The notes: generated by a model not told the origin, from the sequence alone. Counted from the stretch's first letter, positions 36,594-48,213 are shown. The stretch: 64,000 nt of DNA from Epichloe hybrida (GCA_019022495.1 JAFEKR010000010.1:1302001-1366000); one strand, 5' to 3'. Made by a program: numbers and translations.

Positions 36594-36955
36594 TAAACAA
36601 ATAGAATAAATAGAATAAATAGAATAAATAGAATAAATAGAATAAATAGAATAAATAGAATAAATAGAATAAATAGAATAAATAGAATAAATAGAATAAA
36701 TAGAATAAATAGAATAAATAGAATAAATAGAATAAATAGAACGAATAGAATAAATAGAACGAATAGAATAAATAGAACGAATAGAATAAATAGAATAAAT
36801 AGAATAATAGAATAAATAGAATAAATAGAATAAATAGAATAAATAGAATAAATAGAATAAATAGAACGAATAGAATAAATAGAACGAATAGAATAAATAG
36901 AACGAATAGAATAAATAGAATAAATAGAACGAATAGAATAAATAGAACGAATTAA
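36594..36955. repeat. 9-bp tandem repeat (AGAATAAAT)n, about 40 units
   Basis: About 360 bp of a 9-bp unit with a variant AGAACGAAT interspersed at near-regular places, plus one 8-bp unit near 36,805. The unit length keeps one frame open on the minus strand, giving a low-complexity Ile/Ser/Tyr/Phe/Leu frame that I do not consider a gene. Confidence 0.93.
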
Positions 36956-37093
36956 ATTAAACGAATTTAACAAATTCGCACTAATACACTATGGTCTTTG
37001 GCATATACAGCGATTTTCTACCGCCTACCTAATTAGGACTTAGAGGCTCCACCCTGGATACCAGATTAACTTTATTAGAGCCGAGATTTACCG

Positions 37094-38570
37094 TTACCCC
37101 AAAGGATTGGTCTTGTCTCCATAGCAGGGATCAGTGTCTTCGTCATCTTCGCCTTGGCGAGCACGAGTCTCGTCTGGAGGAGCCTGGCCGGCGGGGACCT
37201 CCGACGCCCACTCGGCAACAGCAACGTTAACCGGCTCTTTTTGTTTGGCAAGCTGTGATAAAAATCGGGCCATTTGGTCACGACGAGACAACGGCTCGTC
37301 GGTCGGCTCGGCACCACCCGACATGGCGGCCAGTTGCACCAAGGCCCACTGAAGTTTTATAGCACTAATAAAGTGAGGTGCATCGCAATCGTCCAGAGTC
37401 ACGTCGACGGTCTGGCCTGACAAGATTGGCCGGTTAGACGGGCACACATTGGCTGCCACGGCAGGATGAGGCGTCTGGAGTAGCTTGTCTCGGAAATCGT
37501 GCTGCTGTTGCTGGTCGAGAGTATGGGCCGCCTTGGTGTGCTGGTTCTGCTGCAGCCAGCGAAACTCGAGCTTGACTGTCACCTTAGCCTCGCCGGAAGG
37601 CGTCATGCCTAGATACTTGAGGCCGAAGAAGCACTTGCCCCACCAGGTATGAAGCGATGCGCTTAGACAAATCATGTTCCATGACTTGTCTAATTCGCCG
37701 GTTATAATAGCAATTCGCATTTCAGTGTCCAATGCGGCCCCAGTGGCGAAAAGCCATTCATCCATCGCACCAGAGAACAGCCCGGCCATAATAATCTTTC
37801 CGCGATCACTTCCGCCCCAGGAAAAGGGAAGCACGTGGCAAACCTCTGGACAGTCGGTCTTGGTCACGATGCATCTGCGACCATCTCGCTGTTCGCATTT
37901 AACCTTCTCTGAATTGCTGCGCCTGACTTGGGCAGACGAATCAGTGACTGGACTGCCGCGGCTTACAATGCTGCCTTCGCTGTGGATGCGTTTGTGGCTA
38001 GCGGAGGAGGTGGCCAGGTCTAGTTCACCTCCAATCCAAGGACGTTTTCTTAGCTTTGCCGCGTCGCTCGAGTCCGCGTCGCCCGAGTCCGTCTGGCTGG
38101 ACCGCGTCTTTCTCGGGGCCGTCTTGCTCGAACCCGGGACTGCCCTCACGGGTCCCATGGTGACTTGGCCATGAAGATTAGTAACATGGCCTTTTAACCG
38201 TGAGTAAGGGTGAGTACTTACAGGACCGGATAAGTCGGGGCAAATTGCCCAAGGCTTGAGCCATCACTCTATCATGGTAACTTCCCGCAGGCAAGACATT
38301 TTCCCTTAAATCCGTTAATGGCATAATCATGAATAAGGAAAACGCAGCAGCGTTGACGCGAAACTCTGGTTGGCGAGAGCTAAGCCGCTTCTCAATCTGC
38401 GCAACGAGATCCAGACGCTGCTCGAACTCCTCAACTGGGAGAAGATCAATGGGCGGCTGAAAAACAGGGCGATCATCTAGAAAGCGCTGTAAAACATTCA
38501 TTGCTATAGGATTGTTATGGTACTGCTGAAAGAAATCAGCGTACGCGGCGTCAAGCCTGGCTCTGTCCAT
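37094..38570 (-). CDS. HNH_2-type (HNH endonuclease-like) fungal protein, 472 aa, two exons
   Basis: Spliced model: exon 1 38,570-38,222, intron 38,221-38,164 (58 bp; GTAAGT donor, TACTAATC branch, AAG acceptor), exon 2 38,163-37,094. Phase 1 is kept and the two frames join cleanly, giving 1,419 nt with stop. The start ATG (38,570) opens MDRARLDAAYADFFQQ. The HNH core is at about residues 209-291: RDGRRCIVTK, then CHVLPFSWGG (family AHIIPFS; H at about 226), then NMICLSASLHTWWGKCFFGLKYLG. The N-terminal part is helical and unassigned; residues about 119-200 are low-complexity and basic. This HNH_2-like family (PF13391 type) is common in ascomycetes; catalysis is not established for most members. 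The stop codon is only about 140 bp from the repeat island. Confidence 0.83.
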
Positions 38571-38781
38571 TGTTGCGTGTCGGAAAGGCTGGTGGACGTG
38601 GGAATATAACGAGGGTGACAGTAGGAACAAGGTTGACGTGTTGCTGCCGGTAGAACCAGTACGAGGCAATAAGAGGAAAAAACTTGCGATGGGACAAAGG
38701 TAAGAAAGCTCAAGAAAACTATCAGGCGTGTGAAGGACCAGTGCGTAGTGCGTGTTGCGGGGAGGGGAGGGGAGGGGAGAC

Positions 38782-38815
38782 GTACATACATATATATATC
38801 TATGTATGTATGTAC
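38782..38815. repeat. Near-perfect 34-bp palindrome of TA/CATA units
   Basis: GTACATACAT at the left pairs with the ATGTATGTAC end, with ATATATAT between. It lies about 210 bp upstream of the HNH start codon and could form a hairpin; no known binding site is recognised. Confidence 0.6.
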
Positions 38816-39626
38816 AGAGTGTGTTGACGATATCGCAGCCCCACATCTTAGCCATCCCTTCTTCATACCTCTTGCGTTTGTTGACGCAGCTTCCCGCATC
38901 TCGTTTGTTATCGCGATTCATGATAGGCTTCGTTTGTTAAAGACGTCGATTCACTTGTTTGATAGACCTTCTGTTGATGAGGTCCGGCCGGGCTAGCGTA
39001 CGGAAATCCCCTCTTGTGCAGTTGCCCGTATCGGGAAACCCCAGACAACAACCTACCTGGATGCTACCTTGTCAGACAAGTGTCTGCACTTCTTTAGAGT
39101 TAAAGGAGACCCACCGGCTCGCGATGAAATTCTAATGTAAGCCATTCCCCCACTTTGCTAAAACTACGGACATACGCCTCTGTCCACATCGAGTAATCGG
39201 CGAGTACCTCACGTGAGGCGCAGGTGATCCGGAAGACTTGTAGCTACATACAATCTGTGCCAAGCCCCAGAAAAAATTCATATTCTAAAATCATCCACAT
39301 AGCTTATAGTATCTTAGTACGAGTTCGCACTTACAGTCAATCAGTCAATCGGTCGGTCGGTCGACGGTCAATTGGTCAATTAGTCAGGAAAGTCGCGGAC
39401 ACCAAAAGAGGAAAATTTTTAGTAGCAACCCTTTTTGCCCGGGTACCACACACAGGCGAGGTCAGGGCGGGGATTTATCATTACATACTCCGTAGAAGGT
39501 TACGTAACTTGCAGCATTATGTAAAAGCTGTTTTTTTTTTTTTCCCCCGTCCATCTGGCTCACATGACTTTGCCAATTGTGCATGAAACAAATTTGCACT
39601 GATTCGTTGCCGCTCCACTGCCGCGT

Positions 39627-39702
39627 CACATCTCATCTCATCTCATCGCATCGCATCGCATCGCATTATTGCATCCGCATCCGCATCCGCATCCGCATCC
39701 GC
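39627..39702. repeat. Pentamer and hexamer microsatellites (CATCT/CATCG)n and (CATCCG)n
   Basis: Consecutive CATCT then CATCG units, followed after a short break by five CATCCG units. No coding role is supported. Confidence 0.85.
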
Positions 39703-41294
39703 CGGTCGGTGGCCATGTGTCCTACTCCGTATTACCCGTGTATGACAGACACCAGGGAGCCGGCAACAACAAACGTGACATGGACAAGTGGTGCGACGCA
39801 AAAAGATGTCATCACATCACCATGGAGTCAACGTGGTCGAAAGGGGGTGGACAGAAAAGAGGGAAAAAAAAGAAAAACCAGACGTTTAGTTTTTTGTCTC
39901 GATGAAGCCCCATCCCATGCATGCATGCATTTGCCCTGCGGTTGGTGGCAGCAAGCACCCTTGCTCTTTTTTTATTCGGCAAGGGGGAGGGAACCACACA
40001 CACCCTTTCTGTCGGGCGGTGGTGCTCGCAGCCCGATTCTTTTTCCTCCTCCTTGTTCATTCTTGTCCGTCTTTTCGATTCGCCAAGGCTTAGTTCCTTG
40101 CAGGTCGCATCCTGTGAAGAAGCTGGTGTCAGGGCAGACGGGAACAGTGACTTGACATTGGCACCTGCAGTAAGCAAGTAGAGAGAAGGAAAGAAAGAAA
40201 TAAATAAATTCAACATGGAAAAGCAAGAACCCAACGGCTGGGCGACAAAGGTTGCAGCATAGTAAGAAGAATCCACGCTTCTGATAAAGAAGTCATCTGT
40301 TCCATCCAAGGAAGAAGAAATGCCAGCACAATGTAAAATGCTAGCACAATGTAAAATGCTCTCTGCTCACGTGAAGCCGCACGTCCCCCGTCCATGCCGC
40401 ATTACGGAATAATAGCACGCTCTCAGTTTCTTTTCAAACAGCCCACATTCACAGGCAGAACCAATTGTCGCTGACATATAAGCACACTTCTCATATGCAC
40501 TGAGCACTGAGTGCGATTCTGAAATACGGAATAGTGTGAAAGTTTCAATTCCCGGCTCTTCAGCCAACCTACCCACATCGTCGTCATCTTCAATTTTCAA
40601 TTCTGCACCCTGCCAAGACCGAGAGAAGGGTGAGTCATGGCTGAATCAACAGGTGATATCCGGCAGCTGAATGTGAGGCGGACCAAAATGGTTACAACTA
40701 AGTGCACGATGCTCCGACACGAATGGCTTGGTCATCGGCGCTGTATCACATAAAGGGGCTGCGACCATGACTGCGGGCATGCAAATCAATCGTACATTCC
40801 ATCCAGCAAAAAGTAGCTCGTCCCATTGTAGACACTAATAAATTACACCATGTCTGAAACATATGCTAAATGTACAAATAATGATCCGATTTATAGCGCT
40901 TGTCACAAGAGCAGCAAAACACAAGCAGCACCTCGTCACCAAAAGATTCCAGATCAGTGCCACAGCTTCACACAGCTCAAAGAAGAAGGAAAAAAAAAAA
41001 GAAGAGGGAGGACAGAGGAATCAATATCAAGTAACGATGAGGCCCCGTCTTGACCTCCCTCTTCACTGCATTTGTACACGTCGATGGACAGAAACGAAGA
41101 AAATAAAGGTAGAATGGTGGGGCATAAATTGTTTCCAATTCTCTGGTGATAAAGCTACTCCTGCATGGTTCGGATCAAGTTGGCTCCTATTCTTCTTCTT
41201 AAATGTGCTTTGGGTTCATATACATTTCGGCAACTCCTAAACGAAGCTTTAGTGGGGCGTCATTGGGCGACTACTGCGAGAGGCTTCCACTCGT

Positions 41295-43170
41295 TTACAA
41301 CGGAGGGACATTCATGTTGAAGGCAGAAGCAAGACCCCACTTGTCCTCGCAGTCGCAGGAGCTGCCTGCCTTCCAGAGATTGCTCTCGAAGTCGAAGAAG
41401 ACGGTCTTGTCCCCAACAAGTTTGCGGATGGACTTGACGGCCTCAGCCTGCTGAGAAAGACCGGGAACGGCAAGACCGTTGCTCTTGCCGCCCAAGGGGT
41501 ATCCACACTCCAGGTTGATGACATTGTTGCAGGGGCAGATCTTGCCAAGCAGGTCAAGCTGGCCCTGGACGAACTGACCGGCGTCGCTGGGGGCGATGAG
41601 AGCGTTGAAATAGGGGTGGATATTGGCGCCAGTGACGTCCACGACACCGCAAATGGCGGATTTGACATCCTCGCGCTGCCATATGCTGAGAGTCTCAGAA
41701 ATGGTGTAGTGACCCTGGTACTTGCCACGGCACCTGGACTTGACGGTGGTGACAAGGGTTTGCAGCTGCTGGGGAGAGCAGAAGCCGTTCATGATGGCCT
41801 CGTTACCGACAACAACAAGCCTGACGAGATCCCAGTTGTTCCAGGCAGCGAGCTTGTCAACCTGCTCCTTGATCTCAGGGGTGCTGATGTCGCAGCCAGA
41901 GGCCTTGACGAAGACGCCAACAATCATGTCAACACCGTACTTCTTGCAAGCGTTGCCCACATTATCCAGTGTGTTACAATCAGTCGAGTAGACACGGACA
42001 GTGGTGAAACCACCGCTCTTGATGACCTTGATGTCGGAATCGACCTCGGAGGCAGTCTTGCAGTTGCCATTGCTGGGCTTGTAAGGAGTGTAGGTGATAC
42101 CGAAGTGGTCGTTGTTGCTGGTCAATCCCTTGCTGACGGCAGGGGGAGAAGACTGCTTTGGGGTCTCTGGCTTGGGCTGAGACTTGGGAGCCTCCGGGGT
42201 GTTGACGGGAGGGGCCGGAGGAGGAGGAGCCAGAGACACGACGGGAGGGGCCGGAGGAGGAGCCAGAGACTTGACAGGAGCCGGAGGAGCCTGGGACATG
42301 ACGGGAGGGGCCGGAGGAGGAGCCTCGGACTTGACAGGAGCCGGAGGAGGAGCCTCGGACATGACGGGAGGGGCCGGAGGAGGAGCCTCGGACTTGACAG
42401 GAGCCGGAGGAGGAGCCTCGGACTTGACAGGAGAAGCCGGAGGAGCCTCGGACTTGACAGGAGAAGCCGGAGGAGCCTCGGACTTGACAGGAGGAGCCGG
42501 AGGAGGAGCCTCGGACGTGACAGGAGCAGGAGTCGTCGTGGGGAGACCAATGCTGGTGTGAGGGCAGTAGGTGACAAAGGCAGTCTTGGTGACAGTGACA
42601 GCCTGCTCCGGGGCGGTGTAGTAGGTACCGGGTTGCTGGCGGAAACAGTAGGGTACACAATGACGCTGTTCCCAGACACGACGGTGGGGTTGGGAGCAAT
42701 GGTGTGATTACCAGCGGCTGGGCAGACGTAGGCGGTCTGGACAACGGTGATGGTCGTGGCCGGAGGCGGCGCCTGGGTCGTCGGCTGGGTCGTCGGGGGC
42801 GGAGGAGCTTGAGTAGAGGCCGATGAGGGACACTCGAACACCGTCTGGGTCTTGATGGCGTGGTCGACGACTATTTCACACGATACGTTAGTGACATGTC
42901 CAGCCTTGATTTCACACTCTGTGTCCAACAGAAGAAGATTCTGGCGACCGCGTGGCGCGAGGCGCAGCAGAGCAGGTGGTCGGATTCTCGTCACATACGA
43001 GTAGGCTCGCCATAAAAGGTCGTCCAGACGGTGGTGCAAACCGGAGTGCAGATCTCGTTGGTCCCGTTCAGGCTCTTCTTGAACAAGGCCTCGTGGGCGT
43101 GACGGTGGTGAGCAGCAGCGACGCCGCTGGCCATGGCCGCGAGGGCTGCGGTAACCAGTCCCCCCTTCAT
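41295..43170 (-). CDS. btgE: BtgE-like GH17 cell-wall beta-1,3-glucan-modifying protein, with an apparent 1-nt frameshift
   Basis: Exon 1 43,170-42,999 encodes a signal peptide (MKGGLVTAALAAMASGVAAA) and CTPVCTTVWTTFYGEPT. Intron 42,998-42,871 (128 bp; GTATGT donor, CACTAAC branch, TAG acceptor) joins in phase 1 to an exon ending at 41,295. A threonine/proline-rich linker with AYVCPAAGNHTIAPN and TYCPHTSIGLP, then proline-rich repeats, leads to the GH17 domain (from ITYTPYKPS). Acid/base Glu is in VVVGNEAI and the nucleophile Glu in NLECGYPLGG (family ETGWP). Layout matches fungal BtgE wall proteins. At about 42,628-42,634 the frame changes between VYPTVSASNP and GTYYTAPEQ: one base is missing (172+1,576 = 1,748 nt; 1,749 would give 582 aa). 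A 44-nt GT-AG stretch (42,679-42,636) would also restore the frame but would delete a conserved stretch. Sequencing error, real mutation and odd intron are all open. Confidence 0.8.
42184..42535 (-). repeat. Coding minisatellite: proline-rich repeats of the GH17 protein
   Basis: About ten imperfect tandem units of roughly 30-39 bp encode SEAPPPAPPVK-type repeats between the Cys/Thr-rich N-terminal part and the catalytic domain. They probably act as a flexible wall-spanning linker. Such arrays change copy number readily. Confidence 0.85.
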
Positions 43171-45415
43171 CTTGAATACCAAGTTGCTGGCGTGGTTGAG
43201 GTTGAGGTTGAGTCTGGGGATTTTCGAATTGTGGGAAGAATGGTGAGGAAAAGAATGCCCGCTGAATGAGTGAAAGCGGTAAATTGGTACGGTGGTGAAT
43301 GGAAAAGAACGAGAGGACGAAAGCAGCAGCGAATGGCTTTCAGTAGTGACCTCGACACGGGCAGCGGGTGCGTGAGGAGAGGAGAGGAAGCAAAAAGAAC
43401 AAAGACGGCGGCTGAGGGCACCGGGGGGACGTCGTCTTGTATTATTACTTGGGACCATGGCGCAGGACCTGGTTTGGGTGGGTGGTGGCATGGGTGGTGG
43501 CATGGACCTCGTCCTGACCAGGGTGTGTGGGTTCTCGTGTGGGTTCCTGTGTGGGTTTTCCTGTATGGCTTCTTGTGTTATCGTGTGTGCCTGGTTTGTT
43601 TTTCCTGGATTCTCGCGTACATACATACACACATTGTACACACATGCGTGCGCGGCCCTCGGGCATTGTCGCGCCCACTAGTCAATGTACCGCAGGGGCG
43701 TCAGAGACAAGGAAGGAGACAAGGGGGCGGGGCAAAGGGGAAGGGACAAAGGGACAAAGCAAGCCACCGCCCTCACCGTTGGTCCGTTGGTTCTGTCGGG
43801 GGGCCGCCATACATACATGCGGTACGTACCGCACGCCTGCCGGGTCAAAAAGGGGAGGTGGTCGCCAATTCATTTCCACCACCCTCCGTTGTTTATTACC
43901 GGGTCAATCAAAGTGTGCAAAGTGGTGCCTGGTGCCTGCCGCGGGGGAGGGTTGGGACCAAACAAATGTGCCCACATGGGGAGCGTTGCTTGACCACTCA
44001 TTTCGCAGGCTTGGCCATGGGACCTGTTCGCCCCCAATCGTGGCCGGCCTCCCTTGCACAGGCACCAGGCGGCACCAGGCAGGCAGTGAAATGAGAAATT
44101 TGTTGCAGCAAGCAGCCACAGATGACCGCTCGGCTGGCGGCCACCTCCGTACACTATCATTGGTGCCGGTTTGAGTGGGTACCATGTATGTATGTAGTAC
44201 TCCGTACGGAGTAGAAATTATCATTCTGAATGGCCCGAGATGAACCAGACCCCTCTCGTCTGCTTTCTCGTCTGCTTCCCTTCAAGTTGGGCGCGGCGCT
44301 TCGCTCTTCGCTGCCACTTGCGTCCAGCTGCAGCACTTATTACAATGCTTGGCGGCCGAAGCGCCCCAACAAGGAGCGAAATGAGGTCCAATGAATCGAA
44401 CCCGACAACACGGAGTAGTACAAAAAAAGGGCCAAGAACAGCTGGGTAGGTGATTTGTCTCATTGTTTCCTGTTTCCTGCATGTGGCCACGTTTAGCCAC
44501 TGGCCTCAACGCTCCTGCATATTGGCCACGGCAACGTGCAACCTCTTCCACAGAATTCCTTTCCTTCCTTTTAATCTGTGTCTTCAATATCGATAGGGCT
44601 GCTCCGTTGTGCTCCGTTCGAGCCCAGGTGACGTGACGGGCTTCCTACGCACAACGGCGCGCCTTCTTGATCATTCATTCCCCCGCCGCCATCCCTTTCC
44701 CCACGTGGAAGTGCTCCATTTCTTCTTCAAGTTCTCCATTGCTTCGGTCTCTTTTGGTCCATTGGGCGTGCTAACCAACTGCCATCGTGGAGGCATAAAG
44801 CAAGGTTGACGCGCAATCCTAGGGCGATCAAATAAAGAGAGCGATAATAGCAAAAGATTGAGAATAAGTGCTATGAAAACAACCAAGCCCAGAAATATGG
44901 CAAGTCCCCCACACTGACTAGCCGCACGCCAAAGACCGGCTGATTGAAGGTGAGTCCACCAGGTTAGCACAATGGAGATGACTCGGATGAAGACATGGAG
45001 ATGGGGTGTGAACTGAGTTGTTGGGAGCTGTGAGCATTATGTGAGCGAGCTCACGGCCAAGGCTTGGTGATCAAGTCGGTCGACGCAATGTCATTGAAGC
45101 CGAGATGGGCTTGTACCAGGGGCTGTAGCCAACAAGAGGTTACATGAAACCTAAATTTACGGGCCCCTATCAGCATGGGTGCCAAAACCCGCACAAGGCC
45201 GGGGTGGGATGTTGATGACGAGGCATGACAAGGGTAGTGAAAACGAACCCTCGCAAAGATTGTGGAATTGTGTAGAGGAAGTAGTGGAGGAGCAAACTAT
45301 GTATCAATCAACGAGCCTCTTGATATAAAACGAGGATCCGTATTGTTACCTCCTCCCACTGTCTCCATCAAGATCGCTTTTCCATCTAGCTCGGCTGGAC
45401 ATATGTTGAAGTACT
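43171..45415. other. Intergenic region upstream of the GH17 gene (2.2 kb)
   Basis: Contains the GH17 promoter. Many overlapping short frames exist on both strands but none has a recognisable protein or a convincing start. Visible features are GTGTGGGTTC-type and TACA microsatellite runs near 43,520-43,640 and a 16-bp palindrome at 44,198-44,213. Confidence 0.5.
44198..44213. repeat. Perfect 16-bp palindrome TACTCCGTACGGAGTA
   Basis: Two TACTCCGTA half-sites overlap head to head. Single half-sites occur at 39,486-39,494 and 39,723-39,731, and an eight-base match in reverse (ACGGAGTA) at 44,410-44,417. It may be a dispersed regulatory motif or the remnant of a short repeat. Confidence 0.6.
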
Positions 45416-46389
45416 ATGGCGAATTTATGTCAATGTTTAGAATACTTTCCAATCTTGGACTGCTTGCTGTCCTACCTCTCTGCTACGGACTCGGTAATCA
45501 TTCTTGCTGTCACTGGACTTCTTTATGGCGCTGGCAACAACGCGTACATTAGGTACGTGGATATCTGTAGAGATATTCCAGAATATGCGAATCGGATGAG
45601 GAAAATGGTATCAAAAAGTCATACTGTACTACTTGTCGGAAAGGATCTAGAGGAAATCGAGCTCTCTCACAAGTACCCTCTCGATTATTGGAGAAAGCAC
45701 ACTCGGAGTCACGTCAGAAGCTTATGGCTAGTGGCTCTTACAACGAAAATGCGCAAGGAAGACGTGGGAAAGCCAGGTTTACTATCTATCTGCCATGGAT
45801 GAGAGTGGGGATGTTTTTGAAATCCCAATGTTTTCAGAACACTATCTCCGGTCCTGTCACATTGGAGGGGGATGTTCGAATGCCCTTTGCTTCCCATCCG
45901 TCGTTATCGGTGTCTTACAACATACCACTGCCCTCTGCCTTGGCCTGATTGTGCCTACGACATGATGGAGAAGCGCTCGCGGCATACACTTTCACGAGAT
46001 GGCGATTCAAATATCGATTTGATCCATCTCCCTAATTACTGCTCGGAAGATATGCTTTTCGATGAGGCAAAAAAATGGCATCTGAGCCCTACCTTTCAGC
46101 AATATTTGGCTCCCCGGCACCCTTCGACGAGCCGGTTGCCATCCCGTACATGAATATGGCAGATGGAGAAGTCCGGACCATCACAGATCCGTATATGGAC
46201 GAGGCGATAGAGCTGCCAATCGACATGGAGTGGACTGGCAAGGAATGGAGCGAGGAATCAGATATGGATAGTTTTGTCTTTGCATTTTATCGAACCCGTG
46301 TCGTTCTACGAGATTTGGAATACAGCCACCGCTATCAGTTCATGGCTATAGAGTTCACCGGTCTTGATCCTGACTTGCGCGGGAACTGA
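45416..46389 (+). pseudogene. Decayed gene for an unrecognised, F-box-like fungal protein
   Basis: A protein-like sequence can be followed along one strand but only with breaks. It starts CLEYFPILDCLLSYLSATDSV near 45,430, reads LDYWRKHTRSHVRSLWLVAL, meets two TGA stops near 45,800 and 45,820, continues in the same frame with MFECPLLPIRRYRCLTTYHC and LPNYCSEDMLFDEAKKWHLSP, then shifts frame near 46,110 and ends with TDPYMDEAIELPIDMEWTGK to a stop at 46,389. No intron with a matching phase removes the stops. The N-terminal ILDCLLSYLSATD stretch recalls the F-box-like start of fungal hypothetical proteins, but the family is not firmly recognised. Upstream limits are unknown. A mis-modelled intron is possible. 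Confidence 0.55.
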
Positions 46390-48213
46390 AACCAGCTTTT
46401 CTAAACAGGACATCATAGAGCAGCAGTTCATAAAATTGATATTTTCTTTACGCCTGCCACATGAACATATGCGTGATTCGTTTGAGCCTCTGGCCCTCGT
46501 ATCAAATCCACAGTAACATACCAGGGTACAGAAGCCGCACCCGACCATACAAGGGGCCGAAAGTGGTCAACGTACTAAATGCCCAAGACTATCAAGTACA
46601 AACCAGGGTTGCGCAAACCGATCCCTGGAATTCTCCTTATAGACCAAGTTGAAGCTATTCTTTCTGTCGACTTGGCATGCTCAGTTTTTTGCTTCTAGAA
46701 TATATAATGACCTTGGCTCTACTCTTATTATGGATACGCACATATTATATACATCACAACTCTTATGTGATCCCCTTTCCCCGTCTGTCGTCTATCGAAC
46801 TGCCGCTCCCCCCCGCCACCCAATTTCGCGACTGTTCGACGCCGTGACCCGACTGGTTCCCTCCTTCCTTTCCTTTCTTTTATACTCCTGCACCTCATCT
46901 CTTATCTCCACTCTCATTGGCTGGTTAGCCGTCGTGCCTGGTCTATGGCTTGCTTTCCCTGACAGACGCCAACCTTTATCGGTAGTGTTACTGGTACAGA
47001 GGGGGGAGGTGGCTGGGCAGCGTGCTTGTTTTCGTGCGCTTGGTCGGTGATGTCTCGAAAAGACTGAAACTTTTGCGGAGGATAAGGACAGGTCTGCAAC
47101 CGCTCGCGTTGCTCTACTACGATGGTCAACATCTATCCATCCTCGTGTGCCACCTCCCCATGTAAACCAATAACATGATTTCATATGCAAGTTCTTCTCA
47201 ATCATACATGTACCTATACAACACTGTCTGTTTTATTATCCGTGGGATAAGGTTTATTTTTTTGAATACTTTGTCAAGTCATAGCATTCGTTGGTTATTG
47301 TTCATTTTGCGATCAATTGTAGTGACAACAATCAATATGATGTAGTAGTAATAATTGACGTCATTTATGCCTTATCATAATAGCACCGCCGGTGTGGTAT
47401 ACCGCAGATGTCCACGCTTACCACATTGGCTCCCCCTACCTTGCGGATATATCAACCTATGTTTTATATACTGTTATACTAATCCTTTAGCTCTTATAGG
47501 TTGCCTAGGATAGAAAATAAGCCATCTGTTCATTCAATCAAATAAGAGCAGCTTTTGCTAGACTATGGTATACTTTTTAGTTTCTATATTACTTTGGGTG
47601 GTTGGGTGGTGCTGCGTCGAAATCCCTTTTTTGTTTTTTTCTTGAACGCACAGTTTAAGCCTGACCCCCCCTAACCATGATAAATATATATACATACATT
47701 ATATATATAATATCCTAACACAAGCACTATTGAATCAATAGCCCTATATATATATGGTCAGCAGGTCATCGAGGTCAAATGTAAAAGAACTGTATTTCAT
47801 GTTGGATCGCTATATTGATTGCGCTTAGATCATGCATTATATATTGTACCGCATCTAAAGGCCAAAAACTGAAGGCTGCAACCCTAAACTACAAGCTATC
47901 GTCTTTCGAAGCGCTTCACACCTTAACGACAGAAGTTCCTTTTACGTGATAGGAACCAGCTCAAAATTGGATGTGCATTATGCTCAGAAGGATGGCTGTG
48001 TAAGGATGCTATTTCCCCCGAAGCATGGAAAGTCTCACGGCATGAACGGTCAAGTCTTGGAACACTGTACTACGCACGCTTCCACAAGAGTCATCTGGTT
48101 CCCTTCAAGAAACGAAATGGTGTCTTCAACAATAAGACACTAGAACTTCGAATATATCAATGTTTCAACTGGAGGACAAGAGCGTTTGTCTCAAAACTTA
48201 CCCATCATCAAAA
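46390..48213. other. Intergenic region (1.8 kb) with TA-rich simple sequence
   Basis: No supported gene. Short frames overlap on both strands and carry no known motif. TA/TATATA simple sequence lies at about 47,680-47,755. The 3' end of the DUF6603 gene should fall just below 48,214. Confidence 0.5.

Larger units (their letters stand above)
38571..41294. other. Intergenic region between the HNH gene and the GH17 gene (2.7 kb)
   Basis: Holds the HNH promoter and 5' leader and the 3' end of the GH17 gene. I see no supported gene: open frames here are short, overlap each other on both strands and are low in complexity. Visible features are a near-palindrome at 38,782-38,815, TCAA/TCGG tetranucleotide runs at 39,334-39,387, CATCT/CATCG and CATCCG pentamer and hexamer repeats at 39,627-39,702, and two TACTCCGTA motifs (39,486 and 39,723). 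Confidence 0.5.

Noticed and set aside
36593..36973. Minus-strand frame of 126 codons with Ile/Ser/Tyr/Phe/Leu repeats
   Set aside because: It is just the translation of a 9-bp microsatellite, open because nine is a multiple of three.
39224..40600. Several overlapping open frames on both strands between the HNH and GH17 genes
   Set aside because: Low-complexity translations (His/Pro or Arg/Ile repeats from CATCCG units, phenylalanine runs from T tracts), no conserved motif, no consistent splice model.
41616..42707. Long plus-strand open frame (363 codons) rich in Arg, Gly and Asp
   Set aside because: It is the antisense of the GH17 catalytic domain and its proline-rich repeats. The minus strand carries the signal peptide, catalytic residues and splice signals.
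43270..44224. Open frames of up to 274 codons on both strands upstream of the GH17 gene
   Set aside because: They overlap the GH17 leader and each other, are rich in Arg/Gly/Pro from GC-rich simple sequence, and show no domain.
46792..47205. Minus-strand frame of 137 codons
   Set aside because: No recognisable domain, biased composition, and no supporting splice or start context; treated as intergenic.
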